Below are positions 5,896 through 12,196 of a DNA stretch of 12,196 bases, piece after piece. Position numbers and translations under genes: made by a program. Position 1 is the first letter of the stretch; every line of letters starts with the position of its first letter. This DNA comes from Oscillospiraceae bacterium (GTDB lineage: Bacteria > Bacillota > Clostridia > Oscillospirales > Acutalibacteraceae), in assembly GCA_003520555.1 (NCBI GenBank), contig DOUO01000115.1, positions 1-12,196 on the forward strand, given 5' to 3'. The notes beneath the pieces are model-generated. The model was given only the letters and a program-made list of their open reading frames with translations. It was not told the origin of the DNA and did no database searches.

Positions 5896-7764
5896 ATGAA
5901 TTATTTTGCAGGCGAATACGACGTAGCTGTAATCGGCGCCGGACACGCCGGAATTGAAGCCGCGCTTGCCGCCGCCAGACTTGGCTGTAAGACAGCTGTA
6001 TTTACCATTAATATGGACGCTGTGGGCAACTGTCCCTGCAATCCGTCAATCGGCGGAACGGCAAAAGGACATTTGGTGAGGGAAATTGACGCTTTGGGCG
6101 GCGAAATGGGAAAGACCGCCGACGAATGTTTTTTGCAGTCGCGTATGCTGAATAGAGGAAAGGGACCTGCGGTTCATTCGCTCAGAGCGCAGATTGACCG
6201 CAGAAAATACTCAGACACAATGAAGCATAAGCTTGAGCTTCAGGAAAATCTTGAGCTCAGACAGGCTGAAATTACGGACATTGAAGCAATTGAAGGCGGA
6301 TATAAAATTACAACTCAAATGCTTGCCGAATATAATTGCAGGACTGTTGTTATTGCGACAGGTACTTTTTTGGGCGGAAAAATATTTGTAGGAGAGGTAA
6401 GCTACGAAAGCGGACCCGACGGAATGTTTCCTGCCGCAAAATTTGCCGAATCGCTTAAAAAGCTCGGACTTCCTCTCAGAAGATTTAAAACGGGAACGCC
6501 GGCAAGAGTGCTGCGCCGTTCAATTGATTTTTCCGAGTTAGAGGTTCAAAAGGGCGACGAACCTCCTCAGCCGTTTTCATATGAAACCAAAGACCTCGGC
6601 GAAAACAAGGTGGATTGTCACATAAGCTGGACAAATGATGATACAAAGAAGGTAATTCTTGAAAATATCCACCGTTCTCCGCTTTACGCCGGAAAAATTG
6701 AGGGAGTAGGACCACGCTACTGTCCCAGCTTTGAGGATAAAATCATGCGTTTCAAGGACAAGCCGCGACATCAGCTTTTTATCGAGCCGTGCGGTGAAAA
6801 TACCGAGGAGATGTATTTGCAGGGCATGAGCAGTTCCTTGCCCGAGGAAGTACAGCTTAAGTTTTATAAGACAATCAAGGGATTGGAAAACTGCGTAATT
6901 ATGCGTCCTGCCTACGCGATTGAATACGACTGCGTAGATCCTACCGCTATGAACGCGACGCTTGAGTTTAAAGATTTGCCCGGCCTTTTCGGCGCAGGAC
7001 AGTTTAACGGAAGCTCAGGCTATGAGGAAGCCGCCGCTCAGGGCTTTGTTGCCGGTGTAAACGCGGCATTAAAGGTTTTGAATAAAGAACCCATGGTGCT
7101 GACAAGAGCAAATTCTTACATAGGAACGCTAATTGACGACCTTGTTACCAAGGGCGCGAACGAACCATACCGTATGATGACTTCAAGGAGTGAATACCGG
7201 CTTGTATTAAGACAGGATAACGCCGACGAAAGACTTACTCCTATCGGTTATGAGCTTGGTTTGATAAGCGAAGAACGCTACCAAAGATTTTTGGATAAAG
7301 AGGAAAAGAAAAAAGCGGAAATAAAACGTCTTAAAAATACCACAATTGCTCCGAAAGACGAGCTGAACAGCATACTTGTTTCACGTGAAACAGCTCCGCT
7401 TACAACAGGAATAAGAGAATATACCCTTTTGAAGCGACCTCAGCTTGATTATTCAATCATAAAACAGTTTGATGAAAACGCTCCGGATTTGCCACAGAGT
7501 ATTGTTGAGCAGATTGAAATTGAAATAAAGTATGAAGGATATATTCAAAAACAGTTAAAGCAGGTTGAGCAGGTAAAAAAGCTTGAGCTTAAAACTTTGC
7601 CCACAGACTTTGACTATAAAGAAATCACGGGCTTGCGGCTTGAAGCACAGGAAAAGCTGAATAAAATAAAACCGCTTAACATAGGTCAGGCGGCAAGAAT
7701 TTCGGGAGTTTCGCCTGCCGACATCAGCGTACTGCTGATTTGGCTGGCTGCTCAAAGAGGATAA
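5896..7764 (+). CDS. mnmG: tRNA uridine-5-carboxymethylaminomethyl modification enzyme MnmG
   Basis: This 622-residue FAD-dependent partner of MnmE builds cmnm5U34 on tRNA. The N-terminal dinucleotide motif GAGHAG is at 14-19. The NCPCNPSIGGTAKGHL block carries C48, and PRYCPSFEDK carries C276; these match the two conserved cysteines of the family (C47 and C277 in E. coli). Also present are NRGKGPAVHSLRAQ around 86-99 and the C-terminal helical part that binds MnmE. Length is typical (about 620-630). AAGGA at 5885-5889 lies six bases before the ATG. A perfect 16-base parS palindrome (7377-7392) is embedded in codons around 494-499, so this coding sequence doubles as a ParB loading site. rsmG starts two bases after the stop. 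Confidence 0.98.
   Translation: MNYFAGEYDVAVIGAGHAGIEAALAAARLGCKTAVFTINMDAVGNCPCNPSIGGTAKGHLVREIDALGGEMGKTADECFLQSRMLNRGKGPAVHSLRAQIDRRKYSDTMKHKLELQENLELRQAEITDIEAIEGGYKITTQMLAEYNCRTVVIATGTFLGGKIFVGEVSYESGPDGMFPAAKFAESLKKLGLPLRRFKTGTPARVLRRSIDFSELEVQKGDEPPQPFSYETKDLGENKVDCHISWTNDDTKKVILENIHRSPLYAGKIEGVGPRYCPSFEDKIMRFKDKPRHQLFIEPCGENTEEMYLQGMSSSLPEEVQLKFYKTIKGLENCVIMRPAYAIEYDCVDPTAMNATLEFKDLPGLFGAGQFNGSSGYEEAAAQGFVAGVNAALKVLNKEPMVLTRANSYIGTLIDDLVTKGANEPYRMMTSRSEYRLVLRQDNADERLTPIGYELGLISEERYQRFLDKEEKKKAEIKRLKNTTIAPKDELNSILVSRETAPLTTGIREYTLLKRPQLDYSIIKQFDENAPDLPQSIVEQIEIEIKYEGYIQKQLKQVEQVKKLELKTLPTDFDYKEITGLRLEAQEKLNKIKPLNIGQAARISGVSPADISVLLIWLAAQRG
7377..7392. other. parS site within mnmG
   Basis: TGTTTCACGTGAAACA is a perfect palindrome and a match to the ParB-binding consensus TGTTNCACGTGAAACA of Bacillus and many other bacteria. 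ParB would nucleate here and spread as a sliding clamp. It lies about 3.1 kb upstream of parB, inside the coding sequence. Confidence 0.92.
7756..7760 (+). promoter_or_regulatory. Ribosome binding site deciding the rsmG start
   Basis: AGAGG lies six bases before ATG 7767. The alternative upstream TTG at 7740 is inside mnmG and has no comparable site, so the ATG is preferred. Confidence 0.75.
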
Positions 7765-7766
7765 AA

Positions 7767-8477
7767 ATGAAGAAAATACTTGAAAAAGCTCTTGCGGATT
7801 ACAGTTTAAAGTTAACGCCTCAAATGTATTCTAAGTTTGAGCTTTACTATAAGCTTTTAACAGAATGGAATGAAAAAATTAATCTGACCGCCATAACCGA
7901 CCCCGAGGGTGTGGCTGTAAAGCATTTTGCCGACAGCCTTGCGTTCTTTAATTATTTTACCCTGAACAAAGAGGGAGCAAAAGTAATTGATATAGGCACG
8001 GGTGCGGGTTTTCCGGGCGTCGCGTTGAAAATAGTACGTCCCGACATAAAGCTTACCTTACTTGACAGCCTGAACAAGCGATTTTTGTTCTTAAAGGAGC
8101 TGCTTTCACAGCTTGGTTTAGAAGCTGAGTTTGTTCAGGGAAGGGCAGAGGAGTACGGTCAGAATATTGACCTGCGCGAGAGCTATGATTTCGCGGTGTC
8201 GCGCGCCGTAGCAAGGCTCAATATACTAAGCGAATACTGCATGCCGTTTGTAAGACTGTCGGGAAGCTTTATTGCGTTTAAGGGAGGCGACAGCGAACAG
8301 GAAATTTCGCAGGCAAATCACGCTGTTCAAACCTTGGGAGGTAAAATCAAGGCTGTTCACGGTTTTGAGCTCCCAATGAACGGCGGAGCAAGAACATTAG
8401 TACAAATTGAAAAAGTACAGCCTACTCCCGAAAAATATCCGAGGCACAACGGACAGATTAAAAAGAAACCGTTATAA
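7767..8477 (+). CDS. rsmG: 16S rRNA (guanine527-N7)-methyltransferase RsmG
   Basis: The 236-residue enzyme methylates N7 of G527 in 16S rRNA with S-adenosylmethionine. The Rossmann motif I is VIDIGTGAGFPG at 73-84, the acidic end of strand 2 is around LLDSLNKRF at 98-106, and the family motif SRAVARL is at 145-151. N-terminal KLLTEWNEKINLTAITD is also typical of GidB proteins. Length matches the family. A 9-residue extension from a TTG at 7740 is possible but unlikely. It follows mnmG by two bases, so the two are translationally linked. No terminator is seen before noc. Confidence 0.97.
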   Translation: MKKILEKALADYSLKLTPQMYSKFELYYKLLTEWNEKINLTAITDPEGVAVKHFADSLAFFNYFTLNKEGAKVIDIGTGAGFPGVALKIVRPDIKLTLLDSLNKRFLFLKELLSQLGLEAEFVQGRAEEYGQNIDLRESYDFAVSRAVARLNILSEYCMPFVRLSGSFIAFKGGDSEQEISQANHAVQTLGGKIKAVHGFELPMNGGARTLVQIEKVQPTPEKYPRHNGQIKKKPL

Positions 8478-8531
8478 TTCGACTTTATACAACCTAAAAC
8501 TTCAAAACAAAATTAAATAATCGCGCACGCT

Positions 8532-8564
8532 TTGACAAAAACCGCGTCGCCTATGTGATATCAT
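8532..8564 (+). promoter_or_regulatory. Possible promoter of the noc-like gene
   Basis: A perfect -35 TTGACA lies at 8532-8537. The best -10 is TATCAT at 8559-8564 preceded by TGA, an extended -10. The spacing of 21 bases is long, so the extended -10 may do most of the work. Transcription would begin near 8571, at the base of a small hairpin. Confidence 0.4.
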
Positions 8565-8571
8565 AATAGCA

Positions 8572-8586
8572 CAGGGACAAGCCCTG
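8572..8586 (+). promoter_or_regulatory. Small stem-loop at the noc leader
   Basis: CAGGG (8572-8576) and CCCTG (8582-8586) flank a five-base loop and abut the AGGA ribosome site at 8587-8590. If transcription begins near 8571, this hairpin would be the very 5' end of the message and could affect stability or ribosome access. It has no T-tract and is not a terminator. Confidence 0.3.
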
Positions 8587-8600
8587 AGGATATACATTGG

Positions 8601-9434
8601 GTGATGCGGTTGAATTTTTTGGTAAAAAGTGAAAACACAATTTGTGATATTCCCGTAATAAAAATAAGACCAAACAAAGCCCAGCCGCGCAAGCATTTTT
8701 CCGAGGACGAGCTCAGCGCCCTTTCACGTTCAATAGCCGAAAACGGCATACTTCAGCCGTTAACGGTGCGCAAAGCAAGCTCTGCGGAATTTGAGCTTGT
8801 CGCGGGCGAGCGAAGACTTCGCGCCGCGATAATGTCGGGACTGCGTAAAGTACCCTGCATTATAGTTAAGTGTTCCGAAAAAGAGTCTGCCGTATACGCT
8901 CTCCTTGAAAATCTGCAGCGAGCCGACCTCGGTGTTTTTGAGGAGGCTCGCGGGATTTCAAGATTAATTCGACGTTACGGGCTTACTCAGGAACAGGCGG
9001 CAAGAAAGCTCGGAAAAACCCAGTCCACCATAGCCAACAAGCTCAGGCTGTTAAGACTCAGCCCCGACGAGCAGGAGTGGATTGAAAACGCGGGACTTTC
9101 GGAACGGCACGCCAGAGCGCTTTTACGGCTTGAAAGCGAAAGCGTAAGGCGCGAAGCTTTGTCCAAAATTATCTCCGGTAATTTAAATGTAAAACAAACC
9201 GAGGAGCTTGTCACAAACCTGATTAATTCTGCTTTGATTCAATCAAAGAGAAGAAACAGTAAAGCGGTGATAAAAGACTTTAGAATTTTTGTAAACACTA
9301 TCAATAAGGCTGTAAACACCATGCGCCTTGCGGGAATCAACGCTCAGACACAACAAACAGAACATAACGATTTTATCGAATACACAATCAGGATTCCCAA
9401 GGCAGAGGTGATTAAGCAAGAAGATAGCGCGTAA
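8601..9434 (+). CDS. noc: Noc-type nucleoid occlusion protein (ParB paralogue)
   Basis: The 277-residue ParB-family protein sits between rsmG and parA, exactly where noc sits in Bacillus subtilis. The CTP-binding core shows QPRKHF at 28-33, GERR at 69-72 and ENLQR at 103-107. The helix-turn-helix region (about 127-172) has KTQSTIANKLRLL, with Q141, K147 and R169 at three positions reported to define Noc rather than ParB specificity (Q173, K179, R201 in Caulobacter ParB numbering). The fourth is R152 rather than Lys. The C-terminus (about 225-277) is the dimerisation part. The start may be GTG 8601 (AGGA ten bases upstream) or ATG 8604. The N-terminus is shorter than the membrane-targeting helix of Bacillus Noc. 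A terminator ends the gene. An orphan ParB is the alternative. Confidence 0.8.
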   Translation: MMRLNFLVKSENTICDIPVIKIRPNKAQPRKHFSEDELSALSRSIAENGILQPLTVRKASSAEFELVAGERRLRAAIMSGLRKVPCIIVKCSEKESAVYALLENLQRADLGVFEEARGISRLIRRYGLTQEQAARKLGKTQSTIANKLRLLRLSPDEQEWIENAGLSERHARALLRLESESVRREALSKIISGNLNVKQTEELVTNLINSALIQSKRRNSKAVIKDFRIFVNTINKAVNTMRLAGINAQTQQTEHNDFIEYTIRIPKAEVIKQEDSA

Positions 9435-9533
9435 TCAAATTACAACGTGAAAAACATTGATTATTAATTTACTTTCCAACGGATGCTATGCATCCATTCC
9501 ACTCATACCCATTTCCTTATCTAACCCCTTGCG

Positions 9534-9562
9534 AAAAGCCGTGTAGAAATACACGGCTTTTT
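9534..9562 (+). terminator. Strong intrinsic terminator after noc
   Basis: AAAAGCCGTGTA (9534-9545) pairs perfectly with TACACGGCTTTT (9550-9561) around a GAAA loop, with a run of five T at 9558-9562. The A-rich 5' arm makes it potentially bidirectional. It separates noc from parAB transcription and ends only a few bases before a parS site. Confidence 0.93.
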
Positions 9563-9566
9563 GCTT

Positions 9567-9582
9567 TGTTTCACGTGAAACA
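9567..9582. other. parS site upstream of parA
   Basis: TGTTTCACGTGAAACA is a perfect match to the ParB site, with flanking TT and AA extending the symmetry to 20 bases (9565-9584). It lies between the noc terminator and the parA promoter, about 30 bases upstream of the -35, so ParB loading here could also influence parAB transcription. Confidence 0.95.
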
Positions 9583-9612
9583 AAAATAAATATAAAAATA
9601 ATGTAAAATCAC

Positions 9613-9641
9613 TTCAAAAACGCTTTGAAATATGATATACT
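9613..9641 (+). promoter_or_regulatory. Probable parAB promoter with extended -10
   Basis: TATACT at 9636-9641 is preceded by TGA, giving an extended -10. A weak -35 TTCAAA lies at 9613-9618 with 17-base spacing. Transcription would start near 9648. An inverted repeat TTCAAA-5-TTTGAA (9613-9629) covers the -35 and the spacer and could be an operator. Confidence 0.55.
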
Positions 9642-9664
9642 ATTAAAGTATTAATTTAAAATGT

Positions 9665-9669
9665 AAGGA
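9665..9669 (+). promoter_or_regulatory. Ribosome binding site deciding the parA start
   Basis: AAGGA lies ten bases before GTG 9680 but only one base before TTG 9671. The spacing favours the GTG, which also gives the family-typical N-terminus [13 protein letters not shown]. Confidence 0.6.
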
Positions 9670-9679
9670 TTTGAAGAAA

Positions 9680-10447
9680 GTGGCAAAAATTATTGCAATC
9701 TCAAACCAAAAGGGCGGCGTGGGTAAAACAACCACCGCCGTTAATCTTGCCGCTTGTCTGGGAGCATTGGGTAAAAAAATTCTGCTTGTTGACGCCGACC
9801 CTCAGGGAAACGCCACAAGCGGCGTTGCAATTGACAAAAGCAAGGTCGGGCTTTCAACCTACAACATCTTGGTTGACGGCGTAAAGGCGGAGGAATGTGT
9901 GATTACAACTCCGTACAAAAATTTGCACCTTCTGCCGTCAAGCATAAATCTTGCCGCGTCCGAGCTTGAAATTGCCGACAAATCTCACCGCGAGGCTTTG
10001 CTTAAAAACTCAATTCTGCCAATCAAGCAGTATTATGACTACATAATTATTGATTGTCCGCCTTCGCTCGGGCTTATCACCGCAAACGCACTGACCGTTG
10101 CGGATACATTTATCGTTCCGATTCAGTGCGAATATTACGCGCTTGAAGGCTTGTCTCAGCTTATGAGCACCGTGCGCAGAATAAAACGCCAGTACAATTA
10201 CTCAATTGAGCTTGAAGGCGTGCTGCTTACCATGTACGACGGCAGATTAAATCTTACTCAGCAGGTGGTTGAGGAAGTTAAAAAATTCTTTCCGGGTAAG
10301 GTGTTCCACACCGTAATCTCACGCGGAGTAAGGCTTTCGGAAGCGCCGAGCTTTGGTATGCCCGTGATTTATTATGACAAAAACTGCAAGGGCAGCGTTG
10401 CTTACACTGAGCTTGCAAAGGAAATAATCGCAAAGGAGAAACGCTGA
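9680..10447 (+). CDS. parA: Chromosome partitioning ATPase ParA/Soj
   Basis: The 255-residue deviant-Walker ATPase binds DNA non-specifically as an ATP dimer and drives movement of ParB-parS complexes; in Bacillus, Soj also regulates DnaA. The deviant Walker A is KGGVGKTTT at 11-19 with signature K11, the A' motif is [11 protein letters not shown] with D40, and Walker B is [10 protein letters not shown] with D125. There is no N-terminal DNA-binding extension, so this is the short chromosomal (type Ib-like) class. I chose GTG 9680 over TTG 9671 from ribosome-site spacing and family N-termini; the longer form would have three extra residues. The stop TGA shares one base with the parB start, indicating coupled translation. 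Confidence 0.95.
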   Translation: MAKIIAISNQKGGVGKTTTAVNLAACLGALGKKILLVDADPQGNATSGVAIDKSKVGLSTYNILVDGVKAEECVITTPYKNLHLLPSSINLAASELEIADKSHREALLKNSILPIKQYYDYIIIDCPPSLGLITANALTVADTFIVPIQCEYYALEGLSQLMSTVRRIKRQYNYSIELEGVLLTMYDGRLNLTQQVVEEVKKFFPGKVFHTVISRGVRLSEAPSFGMPVIYYDKNCKGSVAYTELAKEIIAKEKR

Positions 10448-11295
10448 TGGCAAAAAAACTCGGCGGACTCGGCAAGGGTCTTAACGCCATTTTTATTGAA
10501 AACGATTCTGAAGACAGCACAAGCGGCGTAACTCTGAAAATATCGGAAATTGAACCAAACCGCAGTCAGCCACGTAAAGAGTTTGACGAAAAAGCGCTAA
10601 GCGAGCTTGCGGAAAGCATTTCCGAACACGGTCTTTTACAGCCGATTTTGGTCAGACCGCTCACACTCGGCGGATACGAAATTGTAGCCGGCGAAAGGCG
10701 TTACCGCGCATGCAGAATGGCGGGGTTAACGGAGGTTCCGGTTATAATACGTGAATTAAGCGAAGCCGAAACAATGGAGCTCGCGCTTATTGAAAACCTG
10801 CAGCGCGAGGATTTAAACGTGATTGAGGAAGCCATGGGCTACGAGGTTTTGATGAACGAGCACGGCTTTACTCAGGATGAGGTCGCAAGGTCTGTGGGCA
10901 AATCGCGTCCCGCTGTTGCCAACGCCCTAAGGCTTTTGAAGCTTCCCGAAAGCGTTAAGGAGCTTTTAAAGGACGGAAAAATCAGCGCGGGTCACGCAAG
11001 AGCTCTGCTGACTCTTGAAAACGAGGGCGATATGCTTGAAATCGCTCAGCTTATTATTAACAGGGATTTGTCGGTAAGACAAACTGAAAAGCTTTGCAAA
11101 AACGCCTCAAAGGAAAAGAAACAGGAAACAATCGAGAAAAAACCTTCGTTTTACAGCATGGTTGAGCTTGCGTTAAACGAGGCTCTGGGCAGAAAAATTA
11201 ACATTACAAAAAACAAAGGCAAGCAGGGCGGAGTGCTTCAAATCGAGTTCTACTCCGACGAGGAGCTTACCGAGCTTTCAAATAAATTAAAATAG
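10447..11295 (+). CDS. parB: Chromosome partitioning protein ParB/Spo0J
   Basis: The 282-residue CTPase loads on parS and slides to form the partition complex. The N-terminal LGGLGKGLNAIF (5-16) is the ParA-stimulating peptide. The CTP-binding core has QPRKEF 41-46, GERRYRA 82-88 and ENLQRED 116-122. The helix-turn-helix part has KSRPAVANALRLL, with R154 and G182 at the ParB-type specificity positions, A160 where Caulobacter has Thr and K165 where Noc has Lys. The C-terminal dimer domain spans about 233-282. AAGGAG at 10433-10438 lies eight bases before the ATG. The start overlaps the parA stop by one base. The final base of its stop codon is the first base of a parS-like site. Confidence 0.96.
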   Translation: MAKKLGGLGKGLNAIFIENDSEDSTSGVTLKISEIEPNRSQPRKEFDEKALSELAESISEHGLLQPILVRPLTLGGYEIVAGERRYRACRMAGLTEVPVIIRELSEAETMELALIENLQREDLNVIEEAMGYEVLMNEHGFTQDEVARSVGKSRPAVANALRLLKLPESVKELLKDGKISAGHARALLTLENEGDMLEIAQLIINRDLSVRQTEKLCKNASKEKKQETIEKKPSFYSMVELALNEALGRKINITKNKGKQGGVLQIEFYSDEELTELSNKLK

Positions 11296-11310
11296 GTTTC
11301 ACGTGAAACA
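11295..11310. other. Near-perfect parS site between parB and serS
   Basis: GGTTTCACGTGAAACA differs from the perfect parS in the window only at its first base (G for T). It overlaps the last base of the parB stop codon and ends three bases before the serS ribosome site. It would be in the leader of serS if parAB and serS are cotranscribed. Confidence 0.85.
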
Positions 11311-11327
11311 TTAAAGGAGAAATAAAG

Positions 11328-12196
11328 ATGATTGATATTAAATTTTTAAGAGAAAATCCCGACGCGGTTAAGGAAAATATAAAAAAGAAGTTTCAGGAGC
11401 ACAAGCTGGAGCTTGTTGATAAGGTAATTGAGCTTGACGCGAAAAACAGAGCCGTTAAGCAGCAGGCTGACGACCTCAGAGCAAACCGTAACAAGATTTC
11501 CAAGCAAATCGGCATGCTTATGGCTCAGGGTAAAAGGGAAGAGGGCATGGCTCTTAAAGATGAAGTTACCAAACAGGCAAAGCAGCTTGAGGAGCTTGAA
11601 GCTCAGGAAGGCGAGCTTAATTCTCAGGTTACGGAAATCATGATGCAGATTCCTCAAATTATCGACCCGTCGGTGCCAATCGGTAAGGACGACACGCAAA
11701 ACGTTGAAATCGAACGCTTCGGCGAACCCGCTGTGCCTGATTTTGAAGTTCCTTATCATACCGATATCATGGAAAAGCTGAACGGTATTGACCTTGACTC
11801 GGCACGCAAGGTGGCAGGCAACGGATTTTATTATCTTATGGGCGACATCGCAAGACTTCACAGCGCGGTTATTGCCTACGCGCGTGATTTTATGATTGAC
11901 CGCGGCTTTACTTACTGCGTTCCTCCCTTCATGATCAGAAGCAACGTTGTTACGGGCGTAATGAGCTTTGCCGAAATGGATTCAATGATGTACAAGATTG
12001 AAGGGGAAGACCTTTACTTAATAGGCACAAGCGAACATTCAATGATTGGCAAGTTTATTGACACAATCAATAAGGAAGCCGACCTTCCTTACACCCTCAC
12101 AAGCTATTCTCCCTGTTTCCGCAAGGAAAAAGGAGCGCACGGCATTGAGGAACGCGGCGTTTACAGAATTCACCAGTTTGAAAAGCAGGAAATGAT
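11328..12196 (+). CDS. serS: Seryl-tRNA synthetase, N-terminal part (truncated by window edge)
   Basis: The visible 289 residues attach serine to tRNA-Ser in the full enzyme (usually about 420-430 residues). MIDIKFLRENPDAVKENIKKK at the start and the long charged coiled-coil arm (about 25-107) that grips the tRNA long variable arm are typical. The class II core then follows, with motif 2 as CFRKEKGAHGIEERGVYRIHQFEKQEM at 263-289. The serine-binding TAEVPL of common bacterial enzymes reads TSEHSM at 234-239, and the RDTRG part of motif 2 reads IEERG, so this is a divergent subtype. AAAGGAG at 11313-11319 lies eight bases before the ATG. There is no visible separate promoter or terminator after parB, so cotranscription with parAB is likely. 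Confidence 0.93.
   Translation, partial: MIDIKFLRENPDAVKENIKKKFQEHKLELVDKVIELDAKNRAVKQQADDLRANRNKISKQIGMLMAQGKREEGMALKDEVTKQAKQLEELEAQEGELNSQVTEIMMQIPQIIDPSVPIGKDDTQNVEIERFGEPAVPDFEVPYHTDIMEKLNGIDLDSARKVAGNGFYYLMGDIARLHSAVIAYARDFMIDRGFTYCVPPFMIRSNVVTGVMSFAEMDSMMYKIEGEDLYLIGTSEHSMIGKFIDTINKEADLPYTLTSYSPCFRKEKGAHGIEERGVYRIHQFEKQEM

Noticed and set aside
7740..7766. Longer rsmG start at TTG 7740 (nine extra residues)
   Set aside because: The start lies inside mnmG without a ribosome site, whereas ATG 7767 has AGAGG at good spacing and fits family N-termini.
8722..8733. TTTCACGTTCAA in noc as a further parS site
   Set aside because: Only one half matches; the other half has several mismatches to the palindrome.
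9481..9495. GGATGC-TAT-GCATCC hairpin downstream of noc as a terminator
   Set aside because: It has only a six-base stem and no T-tract; the real terminator is at 9534-9562. It may be chance.
11346..11861. 171-codon minus-strand open frame opposite serS
   Set aside because: It is a shadow of the conserved SerRS reading frame, without independent signals.
1..12196. Noc-binding palindromes (ATTTCCCGGGAAAT), CRISPR arrays, insertion sequences, tRNA or rRNA genes
   Set aside because: I scanned by eye and found no convincing match; the nearest Noc-like stretches (around 4540 and 10290) miss several positions.

Overview
This window is the replication-origin region of a low-to-mid GC Gram-positive chromosome. 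The organism is most likely a member of the Clostridia, and the A/G-rich wording and protein details suggest a Ruminococcaceae/Oscillospiraceae-type lineage; that family placement is an inference. The gene order is the classic Firmicutes one: dnaA on the minus strand, then rpmH-rnpA-yidD-yidC-jag-mnmE-mnmG-rsmG-noc-parA-parB-serS on the plus strand. It matches the Bacillus subtilis order up to spo0J, and serS following parB is an arrangement I associate with Clostridia. dnaA is complete, and dnaN would be expected just left of position 1. serS runs off the right edge.

Layout: (1) 26-1348, dnaA leftward. (2) 1349-1790, a 442-base AT-rich spacer that holds the divergent dnaA and rpmH promoters and is the likely origin region or one half of it. 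(3) 1791-4402, ribosomal protein L34, RNase P protein, the membrane-insertion factors YidD and YidC, and the RNA-binding protein Jag/KhpB, with an intrinsic terminator or attenuator after rpmH and another terminator after jag. (4) 4474-8477, mnmE, mnmG and rsmG, which modify tRNA wobble uridine and 16S rRNA. (5) 8601-11295, the chromosome segregation cluster: a Noc-type ParB paralogue, a strong terminator, a perfect parS site, then the overlapping parA-parB pair. (6) From 11328, a partial seryl-tRNA synthetase gene.

How they fit together: DnaA starts replication at the spacer. ParB loads on parS sites, of which two perfect copies (inside mnmG and in front of parA) and one near-perfect copy (between parB and serS) lie in under 4 kb. 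ParA drives separation of the ParB-parS complexes, and the Noc-like protein probably links division-site choice to the nucleoid. The rest are translation and membrane-biogenesis housekeeping genes.

I see no mobile element, CRISPR array, tRNA, rRNA or wholly new system. The most unusual signals are a DnaA whose box-recognition residues are heavily substituted together with the lack of any consensus DnaA box in the adjoining spacer, a seryl-tRNA synthetase with non-standard active-site motifs, and the ParB/Noc pair with partly hybrid specificity residues next to clustered parS sites.
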